DNA of 11,152 nt, taken from positions 1-11,152 of the forward strand of contig JAJRTR010000027.1 of assembly GCA_024278215.1 (NCBI GenBank). Reading direction: 5' to 3'. This stretch comes from a bacterium (lineage in GTDB: Bacteria > UBP15 > UBA6099 > JAJRTR01). Shown here piece by piece: positions 1 to 8,600 of the stretch. The position numbers were made by a program, and so were the translations under genes. Under the pieces are notes generated by a model, which made no database searches, was not told the origin of the DNA, and was given only the letters and a program-made list of their open reading frames with translations. Every line of letters begins with the position of its first letter. Position 1 is the stretch's first letter.

Positions 1-1
1 C

Positions 2-1765
2 AACCAGTCCTCGATGCCCATCGTAGCGGCGGTTGACGGAGCTGTAGCAGACTTCGACGGCGACTCGGACCTCGATATACTCATCGCCGTGGCCGACGGC
101 TACAACACTTCTTATGACATGTTCCTCGACAACTCGCAGGTGCTCACAAACACTGTGCCTTCGTCGCCTTCCGGCCTTACTGACGCGGTCGACGGCAATT
201 ACACTATTCTTTCGTGGGATGCCGGGAGCGACACGGAATCCGCCGCTTCCGCACTAAACTACGAGGTGAAAGTGCAGAACACTTCGGACGGTTCATGGAT
301 CATGCCGGAGACGCATATACCGGGCGGATATAACGTGTTCGGCGCGACGCGCACTATCATACTTCATCACACACCGCCTGTCTCTCACGACTGGTTTGTG
401 CGTACAGTCGATACGGGCGGGCTGACTTCATCATGGGTATCCGGAAGCAGCTTCACTCCCTCGGCGGACACGACCCCGCCTGTTTTCGGCGGCATCGAGT
501 CGCTCTCTTACAGCCAGGTGACCGGCCTGACAGAGATGTCATGGACCGCCGCCACCGACGACTCGACTCCGATCTCATACAACTTATATGAATCAAGCAC
601 ACCCGGCGCCCAGAATTTCTCAAATCCCGCTTTCTCCACTTTCCAGACTTCCATCTCGCTTGCAGGACTCACCGATTATCAACAGTATTGCTATGTGGCG
701 CGTGCGCAGGACAGCGCGAATCCCGCGAATGAAAGTACGAACACGACCGAACTGTGCGTTACGATCGACCCCGATTACACTGCGCCTGTGTTCGGCGGCG
801 TCACCGGCGCGGTCACAGGCTCCGAACTCGGCACGGTCGACCTCACATGGACAGCCGCCACCGACGACAACGGCCCTGTAACTTACAATATCTATTATGC
901 CACTTCCTCCGCGGCTCAGGATTTCACGACACCCGGCAATACTTCATCCGCCGACACGGGAACATCGGTCGGTGGACTGAACCCTGACTATACTTATTAC
1001 TTTGTCGTGCGCGCACAGGACGCTACCGCCAACGAAAATGAAGACGCAAACACGATCGAGTTGTCCGCCGATCCCGCGCCGGTGCCGCAGGTGCTGCTCG
1101 TAGACGCCGACAGCAGGTATTGGGAAAACAGGACCTACGAAAACTACCTTATCGACGCTCTGGACAACAACGGAATCACTTATTATCACTTCGACAAACG
1201 TGTCGGGGCGGACAGCATGAATTATGTCACTTCCGACCTGATCGACGCTTTCCTCGATCCCGCCAAAATCGTAATCTGGCTGGCCGCCAACAACAACAGT
1301 CTCTACGATATGATGGACGAAACAGAGGAAATGCCGCTCGTTATGGATTTCCTCGACAACGGCGGTCGCCTGATGATCACAGGTATGAATGTCGCCTATT
1401 ATATGAACAACGGCTCCGCGGCGATATGGACCGGCGGCTATTTCGGAATCTCCGGCCCCGTGAACTACACGTACGATACGACTATAAATGTTACCGGCGA
1501 AACTTCCGATCCCATAGGCGACGGCCTGTCGCTTTCGCTCCCGTATTACAGCGGCGACGGTGCCAGGGATCAGTACTACGCCTACGCACCCACCGTGACA
1601 ACCGGCACCGTCTGTTTCACACACGAGAACTCGAGCGCCGCCGGCATAAGATATGACTCGGGCACCTACAAGACAGTGTTCCTCAGCTTCGGCTTCGAGG
1701 GTATCGACACACAGGCCGACCGGGACACGCTTATTCTAAACATCTTTAACTGGCTCACGCAGTAG
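2..1765 (+). CDS. Secreted FG-GAP/FN3 repeat protein with C-terminal Rossmann-like domain (5' partial)
   Basis: The frame is open to the left edge, so the true start lies outside the window. The visible part is about 587 residues; numbering here counts the Met at base 14 as 1. Residues 7-30 carry an FG-GAP/VCBS calcium-loop end (VADFDGDSDLDILIA). Residues 47-150 look like one FN3-type sandwich. Two further FN3-like units of about 101 residues each follow (151-251 and 252-352), both opening with PVFGG and sharing WTAATDD. Residues 359-583 begin VLLVDADSRYWENRTYENYL and contain NGGRLMITG and FLSFGFEGI, which resembles the GATase-1/ThuA-like fold found at the end of some extracellular proteins; no catalytic Cys motif is evident. 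No sorting signal (PEP-CTERM, LPXTG, Por) is seen at the C-terminus. The role is probably an extracellular or surface binding protein, with unknown substrate. The next gene follows after 70 bp on the same strand. Confidence 0.85.
   Translation, partial: NQSSMPIVAAVDGAVADFDGDSDLDILIAVADGYNTSYDMFLDNSQVLTNTVPSSPSGLTDAVDGNYTILSWDAGSDTESAASALNYEVKVQNTSDGSWIMPETHIPGGYNVFGATRTIILHHTPPVSHDWFVRTVDTGGLTSSWVSGSSFTPSADTTPPVFGGIESLSYSQVTGLTEMSWTAATDDSTPISYNLYESSTPGAQNFSNPAFSTFQTSISLAGLTDYQQYCYVARAQDSANPANESTNTTELCVTIDPDYTAPVFGGVTGAVTGSELGTVDLTWTAATDDNGPVTYNIYYATSSAAQDFTTPGNTSSADTGTSVGGLNPDYTYYFVVRAQDATANENEDANTIELSADPAPVPQVLLVDADSRYWENRTYENYLIDALDNNGITYYHFDKRVGADSMNYVTSDLIDAFLDPAKIVIWLAANNNSLYDMMDETEEMPLVMDFLDNGGRLMITGMNVAYYMNNGSAAIWTGGYFGISGPVNYTYDTTINVTGETSDPIGDGLSLSLPYYSGDGARDQYYAYAPTVTTGTVCFTHENSSAAGIRYDSGTYKTVFLSFGFEGIDTQADRDTLILNIFNWLTQ
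464..1069 (+). repeat. Tandem pair of ~101-codon FN3-like units
   Basis: Two consecutive units of 101 codons (464-766 and 767-1069) align end to end in the translated protein. They share PVFGG near the start, WTAATDD, a following YN-Y strand, A-Q-(N/D)F, and VARAQD/VVRAQD near the end. The DNA is clearly diverged, so this is an old internal domain duplication rather than a recent repeat. Only the first unit contains cysteines (YCYVAR and ELCVT). Confidence 0.7.
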
Positions 1766-1768
1766 AAC

Positions 1769-1786
1769 CCCTGGTCGTTTTCAGGG
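1769..1786 (+). terminator. Weak hairpin after the FN3 gene
   Basis: CCCTG (1769-1773) pairs with CAGGG (1782-1786) across an 8-nt loop, starting 4 nt after the stop codon. The stem is short and no T-tract follows. It is at best a weak attenuator, and readthrough into the FecR gene is likely. Confidence 0.2.
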
Positions 1787-1820
1787 ATACTAATAAAGCT
1801 GTTAACACATAATAGAAACA

Positions 1821-1825
1821 AGAGG
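1821..1825 (+). promoter_or_regulatory. Ribosome binding site for GTG start
   Basis: AGAGG lies 10 nt before the GTG at 1836. It supports the unusual GTG start. Starting there yields a well-formed signal peptide, and there is no ATG before the hydrophobic segment. Confidence 0.6.
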
Positions 1826-1835
1826 TTATCCAGTT

Positions 1836-4800
1836 GTGAAAAGGCCCTTTAATTCAACAATTCCACTATTAGCAATTTCGCTGTTACTCATGATTCTCGC
1901 TCCCACATCGACAGCCTCGACCGTCGGCCTGGGCGCAGTAATCGGCATGTCCGGCGCGGGCGCGAAAGTCATCATCCAGGGCACCGACTACGAAAAAGAT
2001 ATTGCCGTCGGCGACAAGATCAACAGCGGTGACACCATCGTGACACCCGCCGGCTGCGTAATAAAGATACTTATGTCCGACGGCACCCAGATGGCTGTCA
2101 ACGAAAATACTCGCGTAACCATAAACGGCAAAAACAACGAACCCGGCATCGGGGGTATCGATCTCGACGAAGGCGAACTATGGGGCGAGATGGCCGATCT
2201 CGGCGGCGAACTCGAAGTGGGCACACCCTCCGGCGTCGTCGCGGTGCGCGGCACGGAACTCGACATCAAAGCCGGCGGCTCGAAGACTACCGTCACGATG
2301 CTCCAGGGCGACGCGAACTTCTACAACAACTACGGCTCCGTCGCACTCGGCGCAGGCATGCAGAGTTCCGCTACCCCTTCCTCCGCGCCCACTCCCCCCA
2401 CACAGGTCGATCCTCGCTTCTTCATCGAATGGACCGCCAATGTCGAATCTGTCGGCACTTCCATCGAACTGCCGCTCGTCAGCCCAAACCGTTTCGTGCT
2501 CAACGACATGCTGCCCGGCTATGAAGAAAAATCGCTTGCCATAAAAGCTTCCGCCGCCGACCTCGCAACTCTGGCCGGTATCTACTATGACCTCGGCAAC
2601 TACCAGGACGCCGAAGATTACTTCATTCTCGCGCTCGGAAAGGACGACAACAATGTCGACGCCGTTTTCGGACTCGGCATGACTCTTATAAAAACAGGCC
2701 GTTCGGACGACGCGGCCTCACTCTTCGCGAAGCACATCGGCAGCCCGGAAAACGGTTCCACCGAAAAATATCTCATCGGCCTCGGCATGGCCCATCTCAA
2801 GATGAACGACATGGACAACGCCGATACCGCTTTCGATAAATCTATCTCGGAAAACGGCGACTCCTGCATCGCAAGAGTCGGCAAAGCTGTCGCGGCAATG
2901 AAACGCGCCGACATCAAAAACGCCGCCGAAAACCTTAAATCCGCCATGGCCGCTTCCGACAACTGCTACCAGGCGAATCTGCTGCTTGCCGAACTCGACA
3001 TTTCGCTCGGCAACATGAACGAAGCACTTAAACTCGCGCGCGACGCGGCGAAAAAACAGTCATTCTCTCCCGCCGCACACGCCACACTCGCGCGTGTCGA
3101 GTTCTTCCGCGAAAGCATGAAGAAAGCAAAGTCCGAGGCGCGCCGCGCCGTCGAACTCGATCCTTTCAACTCGAGCGCGCGCGACACACTCGCCATGATC
3201 GCCGTTGCCGAGGGACAACTCAAAACCGCGAAAAGCGAGGCACTTCGAGCCATTGCTCTCGACAAAAACAACGCTCACGCTCACGACGTGCTCGCGCAGG
3301 TCTACATGCTCAAACGCCGCCGCGCCGCCGCCATCCTTCACTGGCAGCGCGCCATCGACGCCGAACCCAACTATGTGCCCGCTCGTCTCCATCTCGCTCA
3401 GATGTTCAATGTCATCCACAAACCCGAACAGGCCGCCGAAAACCTCAAACACGCCCTGAAAATCGAACCCGACAACGATGCGCTGCTCGCCGAACTCGGT
3501 CGCTCCAACGAACTCGAACACCGCTTCGACGACGCGGAATCACTGTATAAGAAGGCCATCGAAAACAACCCGCAACGCCCCGCGACACACGCCAGGCTCG
3601 CATCCTTTTATCTCGACCGTTTCAAATTGCGACCGGCTCTGAACGAAGCCGACACGGCTATAAAAGTTAATCCCGCACACTACATAGGCTACTACGTCAA
3701 GGGCCTGATACACGACGAACTGGACAATACCGAAAGCGCTACCTTCAACTACAAGCAAGCTCTGCGCCTGAACCCGGACAACGCCGAAGCACGCTACCGG
3801 CTCGGCATAATACTGGGCGAGGACAAGAGCCGTTTCTTCGAGGCGCTCTCCGAGATGCGGCGCGCCGAACTCCTCGAACCGACCGTCATCGTGCGCGAAG
3901 AACTTCGCGACAACTCACGCTTCTCCACTGTTCATGGCGACGACGCCTACCACGACTACACTATCGCCTCTACCGGCTATGCGGACAATCGCAATTTCAT
4001 TTATAAAGTAAGGCTTTCAGACAAAAGAACTAATTACCACATTGCACCAAAACTACACGAGTACGACCCGAACCTCAGTATGCTCGACCGGGGCGGCGCC
4101 CCCCCCAATGAATCGCTCGACCAGGCGGCCACCCTGCTCGTCAACTACCGTCCCGACTACTATTCAAGCGTGATCCTCAGCCTCGACTCCGGCCTCACTC
4201 GCAACAGCTACGCCTCACGCAGCGATTCTTCGTCGGACACCTACGACACCACGAACTACAAAAATACCGGCTACCGTCGTACCGAACTAAACGGTCGCCG
4301 CATCATGGGCCCAAAATCCGCTCTAAACATGCACTTCGCGAAAACAGGCAGTTACGAATATTCCGACAAGTTCACTTTCGGGCAGGTGGAAACAACCGAC
4401 ACCGAAAACGACTATACGGAATATGAACTCATGTACGAGACGAAATACTGCAAGGCGTGCAGGATGGACTTCGGCGCGACTCTCTGGAACTCGACAATTC
4501 AAGAGGACAAAAACAATGAAAAAACACTTGATTACAACACCTGGTCGAAATCCTTCTCCTCCTCCGACCGTGCCGACTACAGGGAAACCATTCTTTACAC
4601 AGACCATGAATTCCGGATCAATACATACCTGAAAGTTAAGCTGCGGGGCGAGCAGTCGGACCACGACGCCGCCGGCGCGCGTGACACCGGCCAGGTGACA
4701 ATCGTATACAGGATAAACAAACCCGACGTCGGACTCTACTACCGTGAGGGACAGCGCTGGTACATCAATGCCGCCGAAAGCCTGCGCCCCGCCGAATCAT

Positions 4801-5375
4801 GGGCATACCTGGGCAGCTTCGAGGCAGGCGTCACCGGCCAGAGATCACTATTCAGGGAATTCTCCGCCGACGCTCAGATCACTCCCACAACCTACGCCAA
4901 AGCCGTTTACTACCAGAACAAACAGAAGCTGTACTCGCCGTCATCCGGCTTCAACACTGTATCCGCCAGGACAGACGAGGAAGGCTATAATGCCGTCGTC
5001 GAACAGCAACTCGGCAAAAACGGCAACCTGAATTTCAATTACACACAACGCGATCTCATCGACCCGCTTAACCGCACAGTTGTCGCGAACAAGCCGCTTT
5101 ACATCACCCGGGCCAGCCTGCACTATTTCTTCAATTCAAAATGGCACTCGCGACTTACGCATTACCAGGAAAGCTCACACTACGCCGACGCATCTCTCAG
5201 CAACCCGGTCGACGGCTACAATAAGTCCGACCTCATCCTTTACTTCGAGCCGGACATGAAGCAGCGCTATTTCCTTCATCTCGACAACATCCTCACGCAG
5301 GAAATTCCCGACTCGCTCACCGGCCTTAATAATGACGATCTGACCGTTCGTCTCGGCGGCGACTACTGGTTCTGA
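1836..5375 (+). CDS. FecR domain - TPR array - outer-membrane beta-barrel protein
   Basis: The protein has 1179 residues and starts at GTG. Residues 1-28 are a signal peptide (MKRPFNSTIPLLAISLLLMILAPTSTAS). Residues about 55-165 form a FecR domain: AVGDKINSGDTIVTPAG, then SDGTQMAVNENTRVTI, GGELEVGTPSGVVAVRGTELDI and VTMLQGDA. A Pro/Ser/Thr linker spans 178-193. About twelve TPR-like helical repeats fill roughly 235-690, several with the ALxLDPxN pattern (AVELDPFNSSAR, ALRLNPDNAEAR). Residues about 700-1179 alternate as Tyr-rich amphipathic strands and end GGDYWF; a terminal Phe is the usual BAM-recognised outer-membrane signature. I infer an outer-membrane protein with periplasmic FecR and TPR parts. 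FecR domains are best known in iron-signalling anti-sigma regulators, but here there is no cytoplasmic segment and no sigma-factor gene nearby, so a structural or sensing scaffold is more likely. It converges on a TPR-CHAT gene. An 8-C run sits at the start of the barrel region. Confidence 0.88.
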   Translation: MKRPFNSTIPLLAISLLLMILAPTSTASTVGLGAVIGMSGAGAKVIIQGTDYEKDIAVGDKINSGDTIVTPAGCVIKILMSDGTQMAVNENTRVTINGKNNEPGIGGIDLDEGELWGEMADLGGELEVGTPSGVVAVRGTELDIKAGGSKTTVTMLQGDANFYNNYGSVALGAGMQSSATPSSAPTPPTQVDPRFFIEWTANVESVGTSIELPLVSPNRFVLNDMLPGYEEKSLAIKASAADLATLAGIYYDLGNYQDAEDYFILALGKDDNNVDAVFGLGMTLIKTGRSDDAASLFAKHIGSPENGSTEKYLIGLGMAHLKMNDMDNADTAFDKSISENGDSCIARVGKAVAAMKRADIKNAAENLKSAMAASDNCYQANLLLAELDISLGNMNEALKLARDAAKKQSFSPAAHATLARVEFFRESMKKAKSEARRAVELDPFNSSARDTLAMIAVAEGQLKTAKSEALRAIALDKNNAHAHDVLAQVYMLKRRRAAAILHWQRAIDAEPNYVPARLHLAQMFNVIHKPEQAAENLKHALKIEPDNDALLAELGRSNELEHRFDDAESLYKKAIENNPQRPATHARLASFYLDRFKLRPALNEADTAIKVNPAHYIGYYVKGLIHDELDNTESATFNYKQALRLNPDNAEARYRLGIILGEDKSRFFEALSEMRRAELLEPTVIVREELRDNSRFSTVHGDDAYHDYTIASTGYADNRNFIYKVRLSDKRTNYHIAPKLHEYDPNLSMLDRGGAPPNESLDQAATLLVNYRPDYYSSVILSLDSGLTRNSYASRSDSSSDTYDTTNYKNTGYRRTELNGRRIMGPKSALNMHFAKTGSYEYSDKFTFGQVETTDTENDYTEYELMYETKYCKACRMDFGATLWNSTIQEDKNNEKTLDYNTWSKSFSSSDRADYRETILYTDHEFRINTYLKVKLRGEQSDHDAAGARDTGQVTIVYRINKPDVGLYYREGQRWYINAAESLRPAESWAYLGSFEAGVTGQRSLFREFSADAQITPTTYAKAVYYQNKQKLYSPSSGFNTVSARTDEEGYNAVVEQQLGKNGNLNFNYTQRDLIDPLNRTVVANKPLYITRASLHYFFNSKWHSRLTHYQESSHYADASLSNPVDGYNKSDLILYFEPDMKQRYFLHLDNILTQEIPDSLTGLNNDDLTVRLGGDYWF
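4099..4106 (+). repeat. Poly-C(8) tract inside the FecR-TPR-barrel gene
   Basis: Eight consecutive C bases cover the end of Ala755 and both Pro756 and Pro757 codons (GCC CCC CCC). Slippage here would remove the beta-barrel by frameshift. The tract is directly visible; its instability is only inferred. Confidence 0.9.
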
Positions 5376-5438
5376 TTAGCCGTACCTACGACTGAAATGC
5401 TACGAAGGATGGTTCAGAAATGCTGATAATGAGGATGG

Positions 5439-5456
5439 TGGAAGCCGGCGCTTCCA
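5439..5456 (+). terminator. GC-rich hairpin downstream of the FecR gene
   Basis: TGGAAGC (5439-5445) pairs perfectly with GCTTCCA (5450-5456) around a CGGC loop, and GTTTCT follows. It lies 63 nt after the FecR stop codon. The stem is good but the T-tract is short, so this is a moderate candidate for the intrinsic terminator. Confidence 0.45.
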
Positions 5457-5475
5457 GTTTCTACATGGCTGATCC

Positions 5476-5656
5476 TAACCCGCATATTTCACCAATGCGG
5501 GCCAAAAATCGGGAGAATGCCTGTAATACAAGGCGCGGCAAGTGAGTGGTGAGGGAGCATGCTGCAGGTATGTGACCGATCCCGAATCGCCGCCGCAACG
5601 CAGTAGAATAGGCGTTCTCCCGATTTTCCGGATTTCTTTGTGAGAAATCCGGGCTA
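5476..5656. repeat. MITE-like composite palindromic element, copy 1
   Basis: The element fills most of the convergent gap. Its outer left end is a hairpin, CCCGCAT (5479-5485) with ATGCGGG (5495-5501). Its outer right end is a perfect 10-bp hairpin (5628-5652). Just inside these are inverted repeats matching at 16 of 17 bases (5505-5521 and 5611-5627, AAAATCGGGAGAATGCC type). A 75-nt core runs from CAAGGCG (5529-5535) to CAACGCAG (5596-5603). Together this is a small non-coding element with imperfect terminal inverted repeats of about 45 bp, consistent with a non-autonomous mobile or REP-like element. The right end shares 49 of 53 bases with 10961-11013 in inverted orientation, which shows that it is dispersed. 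No family name can be assigned from sequence alone. Confidence 0.8.
5628..5652 (-). terminator. Perfect 10-bp hairpin abutting the CHAT stop codon
   Basis: CCGGATTTCT (5628-5637) and AGAAATCCGG (5643-5652) form a perfect stem with a 5-nt loop, one base beyond the TAG stop (5654-5656) of the minus-strand CHAT gene. No strong U-run follows on either strand. It is the right end of the composite repeat and may serve as a transcript 3' end or RNA-stabilising structure. Confidence 0.45.
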
Positions 5657-8600
5657 ATCCTGCTTCTTATTCTTCTCGACGCCATAGCCCATGATTACGA
5701 ACGGCGCCCACAGATTCGGGTTATCGCCTATTTCGTCGCGGGTGGCGATCTGCGCCTTACGCATGGCTTCCACAGCGTTCATGCTCTGAAAATTTTCATA
5801 GAAATGCTGCATCATGAACGCCGTTGCAAGATCGTTGACCGACCACATGCTGGCGATAACGGACGGAATGCCAGAGGAGAAGAACGAGCGGGTGAGTCCG
5901 AGGATACCCTCACCGGGCCTCAGCTTGCCGCGACCGGATTCGCACGCGCTCATTATCACCAGTTCCGCGTCGAGATCAATGTTGGTGATTTCGCGCGCTT
6001 CGAGGTAGCCGTCGTCATCCTGATCCTTTATCTGGCTCATTGCGATGCTCGAGAACATCGGGTTATGGTTGTTCATCAGTCCGTGGCTTGCCATGTGGAT
6101 AATGCGGTAATCGCGGCCATGATATTTTATCTGTTCCTCCAGCGCGTTTTCGTGCAGATATACCTGTGCGCGATCACCGTAGATTTCCGCGATCTTTCCG
6201 ACTTCGTTTTCTGTGCCCGGCAACTGCACGAGGTCCGGACGCTCGAACTTGGGATTGCCGAAAGCGAGTACTTTGTTCTCATTTTTCAAACTTGCCTTCG
6301 CCTTGCGGGTCTCGACCATCACGCTGAGGGACGGAAGATAATAAATTGCGAATCTATCTATCAAGTCCTTCTTCTTACTGTCTTTCAAGAGGTAGAACGG
6401 GAGTTCGTAGAGCCTGCCGTCGGGCAGCACGCCCATGATGGTTTTGCCTTCGAAATCGCCTTCCAGCGGTTTCAGGATCATTTTATATAACTTCTTCGCA
6501 GCCCTCTCCTGCGAACTGCCCCAGACGCCTTTTTCGAGTGCCTCGCGAAGTTTTTTATCCACTGTAAAATTGATCTTTGTTGCGCTTACTCCAAGATCGT
6601 ACATCCTGACCGCGTCTGTCGTCACCGTCCAGGCATAAGATGTCGGTTCATCCAGCATATACACGACAATAACTTCGTCGTTTCGCAGAAAATCCTGTAC
6701 GATCGCTGTGCTTACCGGCTTGTTTTCGCCGCGCGCGAACGCGAGTCTGGGATGGTCGAGATAGAGTTTTTCCTTGAACAGATTCTGCTGCATACGAACC
6801 TGTTCGAGATTATCTTTCGCGGCGAGCGCCTCCTCGCTGTCGACACCGTGCGCGGCGAGCGCGGCGGCCATCTCGCGTGCAGCCTTCGCCAGCATGACTT
6901 TTAACTGTTTTTCTTTCTCCGTTTCTTCCGGCGTGAGGCCCTTGTCTATCTTTGCTTTGCCCTGCTGGATCATTTCGAGCAACGAGCGCGATTTCATTCT
7001 TTCGAGATAATCAAGCGCCTCGCCGAAGTCGCCGTGCTTGAAAAGCAGTATGATGAGTTCCTTGTAAACTTTAACTTTGTCGACGAGGAAGAAACTCTTC
7101 TCTTCTCCGCCGCCACCGATGTTCGCGCGCAGTTCCTCGATCACATCGACAGCTTTCTTGAAAGCGTCTATCGCACCCCCGGCATCGCCCGTTTTGCTGA
7201 GAGTGCGCCCTATCCCGTAGAGCGCGTTCCAGAGCCGCTCCTTCGATAATATTTTCCTGGATATTTCCGCCGCTTTTCGATAGTATTCGAGCGCATCTTC
7301 ATATTTTTCAAGGTCCACATACACGTCCGCCAGGTTGACGAGTGTCCGCACATAATCGTCGTAAGAACCGAGCCCTTCCGCCTGATCGAGCACACCGAGC
7401 AGCATATCGAGCGCCTTCTGCGGTTCGCCCTTCATTTTATAGACGAGCGCGATATTGTTGATGTCGACAAGTTCGTCGAGTTTCGCGCCCACCGCCCGGT
7501 CGATCTCGAGTGCCTGCTCGTGGCTCTCGAGCGCTTCGTCCAGGTTGCCCATCTCACGCTCGACCACGCCAATATTATTGAAAAGAAACGACTTCTGGTA
7601 TCGAAGGTTGAACTGACGTGCCTTTTCGAGCGACTGGCGAAACTCCTCGAGCGCATACTCGAGCATCCCCTGCATCTTGAAAACCATCGCCAGGTTGTTG
7701 TTCACGGTGATTTCCACGTCGACCGCCGGTTTCGCCTTCAGCGCTTCACGGTAATAGAAACGCGCCTGTTTGTAGTTGCCCCGGAAGTAATACGCGCGGC
7801 CGAGTTCCGCGTAAGTGTTGCCGATCGAGGAATCGTTCAACTCATCCTTCAGCTTTATCGACTCCTTATAACTTTCGATTGCCGCATCCACATCACCCTT
7901 GTGCATCAGGAGAATACCCTGCTGATGAAGGGTGGCGGCCATGCCTCTTTTGTCGCCGTTGTTTTCGGCGATTGTCTTCGCCCTGTCGACGGCTTCCTGC
8001 GCCTTGTCCAGGTCGGCCCTGTCCTGGTGGACGAGGCAGATATTATTGAGAATGTTCACCTGTGCGGCAGTATCGTTGTTTTTCTCGGCGGCGACCAGCG
8101 CCTCCGTGTAGTTTTCAATTGCCGCGTCATACTCGCTGCGCGTTTTGTGCAGGTCCCCGAGATTTATCAGCAGCCTGATAGTGTTTGTCGCGTTCCCTTC
8201 AGCGCGCGCCCCTTCGAGCAACCTGTTGTATATCTTTTCGGCCTGTGCGTATTCGCCCATAGACGAGTAGGCGAGCGCCATGCTGTTGTCGATATATACG
8301 GACTTCGAATCGTCGCCGAGTTCGGCGTAATTATCTTTTGCGAGTTTGAAATGTTTGACCGCTTTAGCGAAATCGCCGGTTTCGATACACAGGTTGCCTA
8401 TTTTAAGGTTGAGCATCGCCTGCTTATCGGTCATGCCCTTGAGAAGCCCGACGAGTTTTTCGAGATTGAGAACAGCCTGCTCTTTAGCGCCGGTCGCCCC
8501 GTATATTTTGTCGAGCAGCAACCTTGCGAAAATGACAGCCTTACCGTTGTTCTGCTCGGTGCCGAGTGCAGCGGCATTTTTCAGCGTTTCGACAGCAGCA

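Noticed and set aside
944-1624. 226-codon minus-strand frame opposite the FN3/GATase-like region
   Set aside because: The + strand shows clear domain repeats and a continuous long frame; the antisense translation is low-complexity Val/His-rich.
1836-2330. FecR domain as part of an iron-responsive sigma/anti-sigma switch
   Set aside because: There is no sigma-factor gene next to it, no cytoplasmic N-terminal anti-sigma segment and no TonB-dependent plug motif in the barrel. The domain is exported by a signal peptide.
5476-5656. CRISPR array or tandem repeat in the convergent gap
   Set aside because: The repeats are inverted and paired as arms of one element, not direct repeats with regular spacers.
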